Notes under the pieces: generated by a model | Seen by the model: the letters and a program-made list of their open reading frames with translations, nothing else | Database searches by the model: none | What the model was told of the DNA's origin: nothing | Position numbers and translations under genes: made by a program | Assembly (NCBI RefSeq): GCF_016907815.1 | Contig: NZ_JAFBCQ010000001.1 | Span: 2,604,001 to 2,668,000 of the forward strand | Source of the DNA: Microbacterium aurum | GTDB taxonomy: Bacteria > Actinomycetota > Actinomycetes > Actinomycetales > Microbacteriaceae | DNA: 64,000 nt | Direction of reading: 5' to 3' | Shown: positions 52,360 to 62,061 of the stretch, piece after piece | How the letters are laid out: each line of letters opens with the position of its first letter | Numbering within the stretch: the stretch's first letter is position 1

Positions 52360-52821
52360 TTATTCCGCGACGCGCTGGTGGTCGGCGCGCAGCTGCGCGA
52401 TGGAGGACTCGAAGTCCTCCAGCGAGTCGAACGCCTGATACACGCTCGCGAAGCGCAGGTACGCGACCTCGTCGAGCTCGCGCAGCGGGCCGAGGATCGC
52501 CAGCCCGATCTCGTTGGTGTCGATCTGCGACGATCCGGTCTGGCGGACCGCCTCCTCGACGGCCTGCGCGAGCATCGCGAGATCGGCTTCGGTCACCGGG
52601 CGCCCCTGGCAGGCTTTGCGGACGCCGGACATCACCTTCTCGCGGCTGAACGGCTCGATGACGCCGGAGCGCTTGATGACGTTGAGGCTGGCCGTCTCGA
52701 TCGTCGAGAACCGGCCGCCGCACTCCGGGCACTGCCGGCGGCGGCGGATGCTGAGACCGTCGTCGCTCGTGCGGGAGTCGATCACCCGCGAGTCGGCGTG
52801 GCGACAGAAGGGACAGTGCAT
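52360..52821 (-). CDS. nrdR: Transcriptional repressor NrdR
   Basis: 153 aa. NrdR binds NrdR boxes to repress ribonucleotide reductase genes, sensing ATP/dATP. The zinc ribbon is [20 protein letters not shown] with the second Cys pair in [15 protein letters not shown]. An ATP-cone domain follows ([20 protein letters not shown]), continuing through [20 protein letters not shown]. The ATG overlaps the hisD stop by one base. No nrd genes are present in the window. Confidence 0.96.
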   Translation of the reverse strand: MHCPFCRHADSRVIDSRTSDDGLSIRRRRQCPECGGRFSTIETASLNVIKRSGVIEPFSREKVMSGVRKACQGRPVTEADLAMLAQAVEEAVRQTGSSQIDTNEIGLAILGPLRELDEVAYLRFASVYQAFDSLEDFESSIAQLRADHQRVAE

Positions 52822-54149
52822 CAGCGCGCTCCGTCCTGTGCGAATCGCGCCACGACGGCCTCGCCGTGCGCGGGCAGGGCCTCGGCCGTCGCGAGGGCGA
52901 CGATCCCATCCTGCACGTCGGCCAGTGCGGCGCGATCGTAGGCGATGATCTGCTGCGGACGCAGGAAGGTGGATGCCGACAGGCCGGCCGCGTAGCGGGC
53001 CTGACCCCCCGTAGGCAGGACGTGGTTGCTGCCGGCGAGGTAGTCGCCGAGACTCACCGGCGAGTGACCGCCGACGAACACCGCGCCCGCGTTGACGAAA
53101 GCGTCCACGCGGGGGTCCCCCAGCTCGAGCCCGTCGAGGTGCAGCTCCAGGTGTTCCGGGGCGTAGGCGTTGCTGAAGGCGGTGGCCGCGGCGATGTCGT
53201 CGACGAGCACGATCGCGGATTGCGGGCCGCCCAGGGCGGCGGCGACGCGGTCGGCGTGCCGCGTCGTGGCGGCGCGCGCGGCCACACGCGTGGCGACCGC
53301 GTCGGCGAGCTCTGCCGAATCGGTGACCAGCACGGCGGCGGCCTGCTCGTCGTGCTCGGCCTGGCTCACGAGGTCGGCGGCGACCCAGTCCGCGTCGGCG
53401 GAGGCGTCGGCGACGACGAGGATCTCGGTGGCGCCGGCTTCGGAGTCGGTGCCCACGACGCCGGCGACGACCCGCTTCGCGAGCGCGACGAAGTTGTTGC
53501 CCGGGCCGGAAATGACGTCGACCCGCTCGAGGCCGAGCCCCGGCACGCCGTACGCGTACGCGCCGATCGCGCCCGCGCCGCCCATGGCGTACACCTCCTC
53601 GACGCCCAGCAGCCGGGCTGCGGCGAGGATCACGGGGTGCACGCGGCCGGCGAACTCGGCCTGCGGCGGCGAGGCGAGCACGACGTGCGTGACACCGGCG
53701 ACCTGCGCCGGCACGACGTTCATGACGACGCTGGACGGATAGACGGCCTTGCCGCCGGGGACGTAGACGCCGACGCGCTCCGCGGGGCGCCAGCGCTGCT
53801 CGACGCGCGCGCCGGCGCCGAGCTCGGTGACGCGCACCGGCGGGATCTGCGCGGCCGAGGCTTCCCGCACCCGGCGGATGGCTTCTTCGAGCGCGGCGCG
53901 CACGGCGCGATCCAGCCCGCCGAGCGCCTCGTCGAGGTGGTGCTGCGGCACCCGGATGTCGTGACCCTGAACATTGTCGAACTGGGCGGCCTGCTCGCGC
54001 AGCGCCTCTTCGCCGCGTGCGGCGACGTCGTGGACGATCCGTGCGGCGACGGTCAGCGCCTCGTCACGGGCAGCGGTCGCCCGCGGCACGGCGGCGAGCA
54101 GCTCGGGCGTGCTCAGGGCGCGACCGCGCAAGTCGATGGTGCGGAGCAT
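52821..54149 (-). CDS. hisD: Histidinol dehydrogenase
   Basis: 442 aa. Catalyses the last two NAD-dependent steps of histidine synthesis. Characteristic blocks: [40 protein letters not shown], the Glu/His metal and base residues in [15 protein letters not shown], and [21 protein letters not shown] near the C-terminus. Other his genes are absent from the window. It lies between a membrane-protein gene and nrdR, with a 9-base gap upstream, which suggests cotranscription from the dnaE side. A TAACCT six bases before the ATG might also give a local start, but it overlaps the upstream stop. Confidence 0.96.
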   Translation of the reverse strand: MLRTIDLRGRALSTPELLAAVPRATAARDEALTVAARIVHDVAARGEEALREQAAQFDNVQGHDIRVPQHHLDEALGGLDRAVRAALEEAIRRVREASAAQIPPVRVTELGAGARVEQRWRPAERVGVYVPGGKAVYPSSVVMNVVPAQVAGVTHVVLASPPQAEFAGRVHPVILAAARLLGVEEVYAMGGAGAIGAYAYGVPGLGLERVDVISGPGNNFVALAKRVVAGVVGTDSEAGATEILVVADASADADWVAADLVSQAEHDEQAAAVLVTDSAELADAVATRVAARAATTRHADRVAAALGGPQSAIVLVDDIAAATAFSNAYAPEHLELHLDGLELGDPRVDAFVNAGAVFVGGHSPVSLGDYLAGSNHVLPTGGQARYAAGLSASTFLRPQQIIAYDRAALADVQDGIVALATAEALPAHGEAVVARFAQDGAR

Positions 54150-54158
54150 CCGTCCAGG

Positions 54159-55214
54159 TTACCCGCGCGTCACGCCGGAGACGTCGCGGAGGTAGCCGAT
54201 GCGGCCGTCCTCATGACGCACGACGAAACTGTCGCCACGATCCTCGATCACGAGCGCCCACGCGGTGGGTCCGATCGTGAACAGGGGCACACCGTTCTCA
54301 TCGACGACGTCGCGCTCCACGGGCGCGAGCGCCCAGAACGCCTGCGACGCGGACGGCGCGGGCTCGACATCGGCGATCACCGTCGTCTCGGGGGCCGCAG
54401 TCTCCGCCACCGGAGCCGCCGCGTACGCGCCGGCATCCGTCGCCTGCGGAGTCTGAGCCGCGTACGGGCTCGCAGTGTGCGGTGCGGCGGCAGGCGCCGG
54501 CCGGGGCGCCGCGGGGCGCGCGACGACGGGGCGGGCGGGGCGCGCGAAGCGATGTGCGGGCACCTCGGGGCGGTGGCGGAAGTCCTCGCCGATGGTGGGG
54601 AACAGCGGCGCGAACACCGTCAGCAGGACGCCCGCGAGCATGAGGATGAACTCGACCCACACGACCCACGTCGACAGGAAGATGCCCGTGCCCGAGACGG
54701 AGACGAACGAGCTCCACAGCAGGCCCAGCCAGATGATCGCCGAGACCGAGAAGGCGACGGAGGCGAACTGGTCGATGCCGAGCGAGCCGACGCGGCGGAT
54801 GCCCTGCGGGGACAGCCGGCGCAGACCCAGCAGGAACACCGCGATCGTCGGCGTGCCGATCGTCAGCAGCCAGTCGATGCCGGTCCACACCGACGGCCCG
54901 GCTCCGGCGCGGCCGTAGTCGTAGATCGGGAAGAACGAGAAGACGAACGCGAGCAGCCAGACGCCCGCGAGCGCGACCTCGCGAATGGAGAACGGCCCGA
55001 CGCCGTACTGCGGCGGCGCCGACGCGTCGACGCCCTCCGGTCCGTCGGTGAGGGCCTCGAAGGCCTCGGCGAACGACGCGTAGGTCACGTCGTCATCGTG
55101 CCCGGATGCCGGGGCCTCACCCTCGCGGGACTCATCAGCCGCCGCGTCGGTGGCGGGAGCGATGACGGGCTCGGCCGCCGGTTCGGTCTCGGGGGTGTTC
55201 TTCTCGTCGGTCAC
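54159..55214 (-). CDS. Membrane protein of unknown function between dnaE and hisD
   Basis: 351 aa from the GTG at 55214, preferred because GGAAGG is nine bases upstream; an ATG at 55223 directly follows the same site. The N-terminal 70 residues are acidic and disordered. Four to five hydrophobic segments lie between about residues 85 and 215 (VALAGVWLLAFVFSFFPIYD and IFLSTWVVWVEFILMLAG). An Ala/Pro-rich linker follows, then a small C-terminal domain (FTIGPTAWALVIEDRGDSFV) of about 60 residues that looks like an SH3- or GYF-like fold. No family is certain. Codon use matches neighbours. Confidence 0.8.
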   Translation of the reverse strand: MTDEKNTPETEPAAEPVIAPATDAAADESREGEAPASGHDDDVTYASFAEAFEALTDGPEGVDASAPPQYGVGPFSIREVALAGVWLLAFVFSFFPIYDYGRAGAGPSVWTGIDWLLTIGTPTIAVFLLGLRRLSPQGIRRVGSLGIDQFASVAFSVSAIIWLGLLWSSFVSVSGTGIFLSTWVVWVEFILMLAGVLLTVFAPLFPTIGEDFRHRPEVPAHRFARPARPVVARPAAPRPAPAAAPHTASPYAAQTPQATDAGAYAAAPVAETAAPETTVIADVEPAPSASQAFWALAPVERDVVDENGVPLFTIGPTAWALVIEDRGDSFVVRHEDGRIGYLRDVSGVTRG

Positions 55215-55273
55215 GGTGCGCATCCTTCCGGAACGGGAAACTCCACAGCGATCCTACTCTTCGGTCGCCGGCC

Positions 55274-58200
55274 TCACCCGAGACATTGCGGACCGAGAAG
55301 CCCCTTCAGCTCGCCGTACAGGTCGACCGTGACGCCCACCTGGGCAGGCACCTCGAACACCTTCGCGACGCCGCCCTTGTGCAGCTTCAGCGTCACCTCG
55401 GTGGTGCCGGGGTGACGCCCGAACACCTCGACGAGCTGACCGATCGTCGATTCGGTGGCGCGGTGCTCGGGCATGAGCAGGACGAGGGGTCCCGCGGCAT
55501 CCATCGACCCGAGGTCCGGCGAGAAGGCGGACTGGCCGTGCAGGTTCAGGCCGTCGTCGCGTCGCGACACGCGCCCCCGCACGACGAGGATCGAGTCGGC
55601 GACGAGCATCGACGAGAACTCGGTGTAGGTCTTGCCCATGAACATGACGGTCACCTCGCCGTCGAAGTCCTCGACCGTGATCATGCCGTAGGGGTTGCCG
55701 CTCTGCTTCGCGACGCGGTGCTGCACGCTCGTGACCAGACCCGCGACGGTGACGATGTCGCCGTCGTTCACGTCATCCGAGGCGAGGAGGTCGTGGATCG
55801 AGGTCGACGCGTGCTTGGCGAGCGGGATCTCGAGCCCGGCCAGCGGATGGTCCGAGACGTAGAGGCCGAGCATCTCGCGCTCGAAGGCGAGCTTGTCCTT
55901 CTTCGTCCACTCCGGCCGGTCGGGAACCTTCTGCACCGCCTGCGGCTCGTCGTCGCCCCACAGGCTGTCGAAGTCGAAGCCGACCTCGCCGTTCGCCTCG
56001 CGTCGCTTGTCGAGCACCGCCTGCTCGGTGGCGTCCTCATGGATCTCCATCAGCGCGCGGCGCGTGGAGCCGAGCGAGTCGAACGCGCCCGCCTTGATGA
56101 GCGATTCGATCGTGCGCTTGTTCGCCACCTGCGCGGGCACGCGCGTGAGGAAGTCGTGGAACCCGGTGTAGGGGCCGGACTCGCGGGCCGCGACGATCCC
56201 GTCGACGACGTTGGCGCCGACGTTGCGCACGGCGCCCAGGCCGAAGCGGATGTCGTCGCCGACGGCGGCGAAGTAGCGGATCGACTCGCTGACGTCGGGC
56301 GGCAGCACCTTGATGCCCATGCGGCGGCACTCGTTGAGGTACACCGCCATCTTGTCCTTCGAGTCGCCGACGCTCGTGAGGAGCGCGGCCATGTACTCGG
56401 CGGGATAGTGGGCCTTCAGGTACGCCGTCCAGTACGACACCAGGCCGTAGGCGGCGGAGTGCGCCTTGTTGAAGGCGTAGTCCGAGAACGGCAGGAGGAT
56501 GTCCCACAGCGCCTGGATCGCGCCCTCCCCGAAGCCGCGCTCCTTCATGCCGCCGGAGAAGCCCTCGTACTGCTTGTCCAGCTCGGACTTCTTCTTCTTG
56601 CCCATCGCGCGGCGCAGGATGTCGGCCTGACCGAGGGAGAACCCGGCGACCTTCTGCGCGATGGCCATGACCTGCTCTTGGTAGATGATCAGGCCGTAGG
56701 TCGTGTCGAGGATGTCGCGCAGCGGCTCTTCGAGCTCGGGATGGATCGGGGTGATCGGCTGCTGCCCGTTCTTGCGCAGCGCGTAGTTGGTGTGCGAGTT
56801 CGCGCCCATCGGACCGGGACGGTACAGCGCGATGACGGCGGAGATGTCCTCGAAGTTGTCGGGCTTCATGAGGCGCAGGAGCGCCCGCATCGGGCCGCCG
56901 TCGAGCTGGAAGACGCCCAGGGTGTCGCCGCGGGTCAGCAGATCGTACGCGTCGCGATCGTCGAGGCTGAGGTGCTCGAGGTCGATCTCCTCGCCACGGT
57001 TCATGCGAATGTTGTCGAGGGCGTCGGAGATGATCGTGAGGTTGCGCAGCCCCAGGAAGTCCATCTTGATGAGACCGAGCGCCTCGCACGACGGGTAGTC
57101 GAACTGCGTGACGATCTGGCCGTCCTGCTCGCGGCGCATGATGGGGATGATGTCCAGCAGCGGCTCCGAGGACATGATGACCCCGGCCGCGTGCACGCCC
57201 CACTGGCGCTTCAGGCCCTCGAGCCCGAGCGCCCGGTCGAAGACCGTCTTCGCCTCGGGGTCGGTCTCGATGAGGCTGCGGAACTCGCTCGCCTCCTTGA
57301 ACCGCGGATGCTCGGGGTTGAACATGCCGCCGAGCTCCATGTCCTTGCCCATGACGGGCGGCGGCATGGCCTTGGTGAGGCGCTCGCCCATGCTGAACGG
57401 GAAGCCGAGCACGCGCCCGGCATCCTTCAGCGCCTGCTTGGACTTGATGGTGCCGTACGTGACGATCTGCGCGACCCGCTCGGAGCCGTACTTCTGCGTC
57501 ACGTAGTCGATGACCTCGCCGCGGCGCCGGTCGTCGAAGTCGACGTCGAAGTCGGGCATGGAGACACGGTCGGGGTTGAGGAAGCGCTCGAAGATGAGGC
57601 CGTGCTCGAGCGGGTCGAGGTCGGTGATCTTCATCGCGTAGGCGACCATGGATCCGGCGCCGGAACCACGTCCGGGTCCGACGCGGATGCCGTTGTCCTT
57701 AGCCCAGTTGATGAAGTCGGCGACGACGAGGAAGTACCCCGGGAACCCCATCTGCAGGATGATCCCGGTCTCGTACTCCGCTTGCTTTCTGACCTTGTCG
57801 GGGATGCCGGCGGGGTACCGGTAGTGCAGGCCCTTCTCGACCTCTTTGATGAGCCAGCTGTCCTCGGTCTCGCCGTCGGGCACCGGGAAGCGGGGCATGT
57901 AGTTCGCGGCGGTGTTGAACTCGACCTGGCACCGCTCCGCGATCAGGAGCGTGTTGTCGCACGCCTCCGGATGGTCGCGGAAGAGCTGGCGCATCTCCTG
58001 CGCCGTCTTGATGTAATAGCCGTCGCCGTCGAACTTGAACCGGTTCGGATCGTCCAGCGTCGACCCCGACTGCACGCAGAGCAGCGCCTCGTGGGCGTCA
58101 GCCTCGTGCTGGTGCGTGTAGTGGGAGTCGTTGGTGGCGACCAGCGGGATGTCGAGATCCTTCGCGAGTCGCAGCAGGTCGGTCATGATGCGGCGCTCGA

Positions 58201-58792
58201 TCGAGAGGCCGTGATCCATGATCTCGGCGAAGTAGTTCTCCTTGCCGAAGATGTCCTGGAACTCCGCGGCGGCGGCGCGCGCGGCGTCGTACTGCCCCAG
58301 TCGCAGCCGGGTCTGCACCTCACCGGACGGGCACCCGGTCGTCGCGATGAGGCCCTTGCCGTAGGTCTGCAGCAGTTCCCGGTCCATGCGGGGCTTGAAG
58401 TAGTACCCCTCCATGCTCGAGCGGGAGCTCAGCCGGAACAGGTTGTGCATGCCCGCGGTGTTCTCGCTCCACAGCGTCATGTGCGTGTACGCGCCCGAGC
58501 CGGACACGTCGTCGCTCTTCTGGTCGGGCGAGCCCCACGCGACCCGGGACTTGTCGCTGCGGTGCGTGCCGGGGGTGACGTAGGCCTCGAGCCCGATGAT
58601 CGGGTTCACGCCCGCGGCCTTGGCCGCGTTGTAGAACTCGAACGCCGCGAACGTGTTGCCGTGGTCGGTGACGGCGATCGCCGGCATCCCGTATTCGGCT
58701 GCCGCCTTCGTCATCGCACCGATCTTCGCGGCTCCGTCGAGCATCGAGTACTCGCTGTGCACGTGCAGGTGTACGAAGGAGTCGGATGCCAC
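55274..58792 (-). CDS. dnaE: DNA polymerase III alpha subunit
   Basis: 1172 aa, the replicative DnaE1 type. The N-terminal PHP domain has an intact metal site start (FVHLHVHSEYSMLDGA, His8/10/12). In DnaE1 proteins of actinobacteria this domain supplies proofreading. Catalytic Asp residues lie in VSMPDFDVDFDDRRRG (Asp416 and Asp418), preceded by RVGPGRGSGAGSMVAY. The C-terminal part has the helix-hairpin-helix region and an OB fold (TVAGLVTSVQHRVAKQSGNP). The GTG lies six bases after TAGACT in a PafBC-like promoter, suggesting damage-responsive and leaderless expression. Confidence 0.97.
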   Translation of the reverse strand: MASDSFVHLHVHSEYSMLDGAAKIGAMTKAAAEYGMPAIAVTDHGNTFAAFEFYNAAKAAGVNPIIGLEAYVTPGTHRSDKSRVAWGSPDQKSDDVSGSGAYTHMTLWSENTAGMHNLFRLSSRSSMEGYYFKPRMDRELLQTYGKGLIATTGCPSGEVQTRLRLGQYDAARAAAAEFQDIFGKENYFAEIMDHGLSIERRIMTDLLRLAKDLDIPLVATNDSHYTHQHEADAHEALLCVQSGSTLDDPNRFKFDGDGYYIKTAQEMRQLFRDHPEACDNTLLIAERCQVEFNTAANYMPRFPVPDGETEDSWLIKEVEKGLHYRYPAGIPDKVRKQAEYETGIILQMGFPGYFLVVADFINWAKDNGIRVGPGRGSGAGSMVAYAMKITDLDPLEHGLIFERFLNPDRVSMPDFDVDFDDRRRGEVIDYVTQKYGSERVAQIVTYGTIKSKQALKDAGRVLGFPFSMGERLTKAMPPPVMGKDMELGGMFNPEHPRFKEASEFRSLIETDPEAKTVFDRALGLEGLKRQWGVHAAGVIMSSEPLLDIIPIMRREQDGQIVTQFDYPSCEALGLIKMDFLGLRNLTIISDALDNIRMNRGEEIDLEHLSLDDRDAYDLLTRGDTLGVFQLDGGPMRALLRLMKPDNFEDISAVIALYRPGPMGANSHTNYALRKNGQQPITPIHPELEEPLRDILDTTYGLIIYQEQVMAIAQKVAGFSLGQADILRRAMGKKKKSELDKQYEGFSGGMKERGFGEGAIQALWDILLPFSDYAFNKAHSAAYGLVSYWTAYLKAHYPAEYMAALLTSVGDSKDKMAVYLNECRRMGIKVLPPDVSESIRYFAAVGDDIRFGLGAVRNVGANVVDGIVAARESGPYTGFHDFLTRVPAQVANKRTIESLIKAGAFDSLGSTRRALMEIHEDATEQAVLDKRREANGEVGFDFDSLWGDDEPQAVQKVPDRPEWTKKDKLAFEREMLGLYVSDHPLAGLEIPLAKHASTSIHDLLASDDVNDGDIVTVAGLVTSVQHRVAKQSGNPYGMITVEDFDGEVTVMFMGKTYTEFSSMLVADSILVVRGRVSRRDDGLNLHGQSAFSPDLGSMDAAGPLVLLMPEHRATESTIGQLVEVFGRHPGTTEVTLKLHKGGVAKVFEVPAQVGVTVDLYGELKGLLGPQCLG

Positions 58793-58798
58793 GGATCG

Positions 58799-58821
58799 AG
58801 TCTACGGCGGGGCCACCGACA
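58799..58821 (-). promoter_or_regulatory. PafBC-type damage promoter of dnaE
   Basis: Minus strand TGTCGGTG, 9 nt (gccccgccg), TAGACT, then 6 nt to the GTG of dnaE. The first motif is an exact match to TGTCRGTG; spacing is one longer than for uvrA and uvrB. The plus strand has its own TAGGCT at 58830-58835 for the NUDIX gene. Confidence 0.6.
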
Positions 58822-58841
58822 CCGGCTTCTAGGCTGGACGC

Positions 58842-59312
58842 ATGCCCACTCCCGACTTCATCCTGGAACTCCGCCGCCACGTCGGCACGATGCCGCTGTC
58901 CCTGTCCGGGGTGACCGCCGTCGTGCTGCGCGGCGATGAAGTGCTGCTCGGCCGGCGCAGCGACACCGGGGCGCTGACGCCGATCACCGGGATCGTCGAC
59001 CCGCAGGAAGAGCCCGCAGACGCCGCGGTGCGCGAGACGCTCGAGGAGGCGGGAGTCGTCGCGCGGGCGACCCGGCTGACGTGGGTGCATCAGATTCCGC
59101 GGGTCATCTACGACAACGGCGACCAGAGCGACTACCTCGACCTCGTGTTCCGCTGCGAGTGGGTCTCGGGCGACCCGTACCCCGCCGACGGCGAGATGAC
59201 CGAGGTGGGCTGGTTCCCGCTCGACCACCCGGACCTCACCGGCGACATGCGCCGGCGCGTCGAGTCCGCCCTGGACGAGGCGGGCGAGGCGCGTTTCGAA
59301 GGCGGGCGCTGA
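58842..59312 (+). CDS. NUDIX hydrolase
   Basis: 156 aa. The Nudix box is GIVDPQEEPADAAVRETLEEAGV, where the usual G-x5-E-x7-REUxEExGU pattern is met (metal Glu residues in RETLEEA). The protein starts PTPDFILELRRHVGTMPLS and has a later FRCEWVSGDPYPADGEMTEVGW block seen in ADP-ribose or nucleoside-diphosphate type enzymes; the substrate cannot be told. TAGGCT lies six bases before the ATG, so it is likely leaderless. Divergent from dnaE. Confidence 0.92.
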   Translation: MPTPDFILELRRHVGTMPLSLSGVTAVVLRGDEVLLGRRSDTGALTPITGIVDPQEEPADAAVRETLEEAGVVARATRLTWVHQIPRVIYDNGDQSDYLDLVFRCEWVSGDPYPADGEMTEVGWFPLDHPDLTGDMRRRVESALDEAGEARFEGGR

Positions 59313-59388
59313 CCGCCTCGGACCGTGCGCCGCGCCGTGCGCGGCCGCCGTGCGCGGCCGCCCCGCCCGCCCGCGACGGCCGTGACCG

Positions 59389-59455
59389 CGAGAGAACAAC
59401 GGGGTGCCGAGAGCGTGGGTGATGCCCGTTCTCTCGGCGCGCAGTTGTTCTCTCG
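59389..59455. repeat. Nested palindrome between convergent genes
   Basis: Outer arms cgagagaacaac (59389-59400) and gttgttctctcg (59444-59455) are perfectly complementary. An inner pair gccgagag (59406-59413) and ctctcggc (59431-59438) nests within. The 12-mer gttctctcggcg also occurs twice as a direct repeat. It may end both the NUDIX and rluD transcripts. Nothing else is seen in the 178-base gap. Confidence 0.65.
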
Positions 59456-59490
59456 GCGAATGGGGCCGGGTGCCGGGCGCGGGGCGCGGG

Positions 59491-60408
59491 TCAGCCGCGC
59501 AGCACCTCGAGGGCGTGCGCGAGGTCGGCCGGGTACGCGCTCGTGAAGGTCACCCAGTCGGTCGTGACAGGGTGCGCGAACGACAGCTCATGGGCGTGCA
59601 GCCACTGCCGTGTCAGTCCGAGGTGGGCCGACAGCGTCGGGTCGGCCCCGTACAGCGGGTCGCCGACGCAGGGATGCCGGTGCGCGGCCATGTGCACGCG
59701 GATCTGATGCGTGCGCCCGGTCTCGAGGTGGATCTCCAGCAGCGATGCGCGCGGGAACGCCTCGAGCGTCTCGTAGTGGGTGATGGAGTCCTTGCCGTCG
59801 GGCGTGACGGCGGACTTCCAGGAGTGCGAGGGGTGGCGCCCGATCGGCGCGTCGATCGTGCCGGCGAGGGGGTCCGGGTGTCCCTGCACGACGGCGTGGT
59901 AGATCTTGTCGACCTCGCGCTCCTTGAACGCGCGTTTGAGCGCGGTGTAGGCCCGCTCGCTCTTGGCGACGACCATCAAGCCGCTCGTGCCGACGTCGAG
60001 CCGGTGCACGACGCCCTGCCTCTCCGGCGCACCGGTCGTCGCGATGCGGAAGCCGGCGGCGGCGAGGGCGCCGAGCACCGTCGGACCCTCCCAGCCGACG
60101 GACGGATGCGCCGCGACGCCAGCAGGCTTGTCGACCACGACGATGTCGTCGTCGTCGTGGACGATCCCGAGGTCGGGCACGGCGATCGGGACGATCTCGG
60201 GCTCGCGACGCTCGGACCACTCGACCTCGAGCCAGCCGTCGGCGCGCAGCTTGTCGGACTTGCCGACGGCACGGCCGTCCAGCCGCACCCCGCCGGCCTC
60301 GGCGACCTCGGCGGCGAAGGTGCGCGAGAAGCCGAGCATCTTCGCGAGGGCGGCGTCCACGCGGACGCCGTCGAGTCCGTCGGGGACGGGCATGCTGCGG
60401 GACGGCAT
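59491..60408 (-). CDS. RluA/RluD-family pseudouridine synthase
   Basis: 305 aa. An N-terminal S4 RNA-binding region is seen at about residues 10-75 ([20 protein letters not shown], then [17 protein letters not shown]). The catalytic Asp is in [17 protein letters not shown]. Further blocks are [27 protein letters not shown] and VGDPLYG. It isomerises uridine in ribosomal RNA, by likeness to RluD. It follows lspA by one base and shares its transcript, the common lspA-rluD pair. Start ATG could be internal (MPVPDG, five codons later). Confidence 0.93.
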   Translation of the reverse strand: MPSRSMPVPDGLDGVRVDAALAKMLGFSRTFAAEVAEAGGVRLDGRAVGKSDKLRADGWLEVEWSERREPEIVPIAVPDLGIVHDDDDIVVVDKPAGVAAHPSVGWEGPTVLGALAAAGFRIATTGAPERQGVVHRLDVGTSGLMVVAKSERAYTALKRAFKEREVDKIYHAVVQGHPDPLAGTIDAPIGRHPSHSWKSAVTPDGKDSITHYETLEAFPRASLLEIHLETGRTHQIRVHMAAHRHPCVGDPLYGADPTLSAHLGLTRQWLHAHELSFAHPVTTDWVTFTSAYPADLAHALEVLRG

Positions 60409-60409
60409 G

Positions 60410-61024
60410 TCAGTCGTCGTCGCGGGACTCGCGCGCGGGCTCGGCAGACGCGCTCACGTCGGCATCCTCTGCCGGCGCGTCGTCTCCCTCACGGCTGCCG
60501 TCCAGGCGACGGCCGCGCAGCACCAGCAGCGCCACGCCGATCATCATGGTCACGATGAACATGTCGGCGACGTTGTAGATCGCCGGGTTCATGCCCAGCC
60601 ACATCCATGGCGTGTTGATGAAGTCGACGACGTGCCCGACGAGGAATCCGGGATCACGCAGCAGTCGGTCGGTGAGATTGCCCAGGATGCCGCCGAGAAG
60701 CAGCCCCAGCACGATCGCCCATGTCCGGGACCGGACGCGCGTCACCGCCAGCACGACGATCGTCACCGCGGCGGCGGCGAGCACCAGCGTGAAGACCCAG
60801 GTGACCTCCTCGCCGAACGAGAACGCGGCGCCGGGGTTGCGGGTCAGATACAACTGCAGGAACTGGCCCCAGACCTCCACCGGCTCCTGATAGGGCAGGT
60901 TCGTCAGCGCGAGGTGCTTGGAGAACTGGTCGGCGGCCAGCACCAGCGCCGCGAGGATCGCGACGAGGGTGCCGGCCGCCGGCCGGGACAGCAGGGTGGT
61001 GCGCCGAGAGGTGCGGGGCTCCAC
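60410..61024 (-). CDS. lspA: Lipoprotein signal peptidase (signal peptidase II)
   Basis: 204 aa with four transmembrane helices. It cleaves signal peptides before the lipid-modified Cys. The catalytic Asp pair lies in [20 protein letters not shown] and in [24 protein letters not shown] is another hallmark. An acidic tail of about 30 residues (with [13 protein letters not shown]) is typical of actinobacteria. The GTG start is five bases after the divIVA stop. Its substrates would include CtaC and the lipoprotein at 32748. Confidence 0.95.
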   Translation of the reverse strand: MEPRTSRRTTLLSRPAAGTLVAILAALVLAADQFSKHLALTNLPYQEPVEVWGQFLQLYLTRNPGAAFSFGEEVTWVFTLVLAAAAVTIVVLAVTRVRSRTWAIVLGLLLGGILGNLTDRLLRDPGFLVGHVVDFINTPWMWLGMNPAIYNVADMFIVTMMIGVALLVLRGRRLDGSREGDDAPAEDADVSASAEPARESRDDD

Positions 61025-61029
61025 CGGGT

Positions 61030-61647
61030 TCAGGATGCCGAGACGGGCGTCGCACCCGAGGTCGAGCCGGCGACGTCGAGGTCGCGAAGCTTCTCCTCGA
61101 TGAAGCCGCGCAGCTGCGAGCGGTAATCACGCTCGAACTGACGCAGCTCGCTGATGCGGCCCTCGAGCGTCACGCGCTCGCTCTCCAGGCGCGCGATCTC
61201 CTCGCGGCCCTTGGCCTCGGCCTCGGCGAGGATCGCGGCGGCCTTGGCCTGCGCCTCGGAGATGAGCTTGTCGCGCTGCGTGACGCCGTCGGCGACGTGC
61301 TCGTCGTGCAGGCGCTGCGCGAGCTCGATGATGCCGGCGGAGGCGGCGGCGCCGCCGGTGGCGGCGGGAGCGGCCGCGACGGGCGCGGGAACCTCTTCGA
61401 CGACCTCGTGCTCGGGCGCGGAGTGCTCGACCGCCGGCTCCTCTGCCGGGGCAGCGGCCTGCGCGGGCGCCTCGCCCGACTCGTAGGCGGCGAGCTTCGC
61501 CTTCAGCTCCTCGTTCTCGGCGATGGTCTTGCGCCACTCGACGACGATCTCGTCCAGGAAGTCGTCGACCTCATCCGGGTCGAAGCCCTCCTTGAAACGG
61601 ACGTGCTGGAACTGCTTGGTGACGACGTCTTCGGGGGTCAAAGCCAT
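61030..61647 (-). CDS. divIVA: DivIVA/Wag31 polar-growth protein
   Basis: 205 aa from the ATG at 61647, with GAGGAA upstream. The N-terminal lipid-binding crossed helix is LTPEDVVTKQFQHVRFKEGF followed by DPDEVDDFLDEIVVEW. A coiled coil follows to about residue 60. An Ala/Pro/Glu-rich linker (about 65-115) separates it from the C-terminal coiled coil (KLISEAQAKAAAILAEAEAK, then SERVTLEGRISELRQFERD). It marks curved membrane at the cell pole and directs wall growth. Its place between yggT and lspA is the standard order. Confidence 0.95.
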   Translation of the reverse strand: MALTPEDVVTKQFQHVRFKEGFDPDEVDDFLDEIVVEWRKTIAENEELKAKLAAYESGEAPAQAAAPAEEPAVEHSAPEHEVVEEVPAPVAAAPAATGGAAASAGIIELAQRLHDEHVADGVTQRDKLISEAQAKAAAILAEAEAKGREEIARLESERVTLEGRISELRQFERDYRSQLRGFIEEKLRDLDVAGSTSGATPVSAS

Positions 61648-61756
61648 GGTGTTTCCTCTTTCGGGGCTCACGACGCGGGCCGATTGGGGGTGACCCGCTT
61701 CGGCGAGTCGTACTGACACAGCATAGTCCGCACGCCGGGGCGGTGCGAGGAGCCCG

Positions 61757-62059
61757 TCACAGGCGCTCGAAGATGCGGACGACCGACAGCAGCACGAAGC
61801 AGGCGATCATCGTGACGGGGAAACCGAGGTCCAGCGCGACGGGTCCGAGCCGCAACGGAGGCAGCAGGCGACGGAAGAACCGCAGCGGAGGATCGGTGAC
61901 GGTGAAGACGAGTTCGGCAAGCACGAGCCCGAATCCCCGAGGCCGCCACTCGCGGTTGAACATCGGGATGTACTCGAGGATGAGCCTCGCGAGCAGCAAC
62001 AGGATGTAGACGAGAAGCAGGACGTCGACGACGGATGCCGCCAGGCGCACGAACTCCAC
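61757..62059 (-). CDS. YggT-family membrane protein
   Basis: 100 aa, GTG start. Two hydrophobic stretches are present: SVVDVLLLVYILLLLARLIL at about residues 10-30 and LDLGFPVTMIACFVLLSVVRIF at the end. The middle has FNREWRPRGFGLVLAELVFTVTDPPLRFFRRLLPP, where TDPxLRxxRRxxPP is the family signature. YggT proteins are found in the division cluster next to sepF; the function is not known with confidence. It follows sepF by two bases. Confidence 0.92.
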   Translation of the reverse strand: MEFVRLAASVVDVLLLVYILLLLARLILEYIPMFNREWRPRGFGLVLAELVFTVTDPPLRFFRRLLPPLRLGPVALDLGFPVTMIACFVLLSVVRIFERL

Positions 62060-62061
62060 GA

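Noticed and set aside
54155..54160. TAACCT six bases before hisD as a leaderless promoter
   Set aside because: The TAA is the stop codon of the upstream gene, so the match may be coincidental; kept only as a remark.
55286..58939. 1217-codon open frame on the plus strand opposite dnaE
   Set aside because: Mirror frame of a GC-rich gene: composition is Arg/Val/Asp/Leu-rich with no recognisable domain. Similar frames oppose ctaA, tkt, pgi, uvrA, uvrB, qcrB and ctaD.
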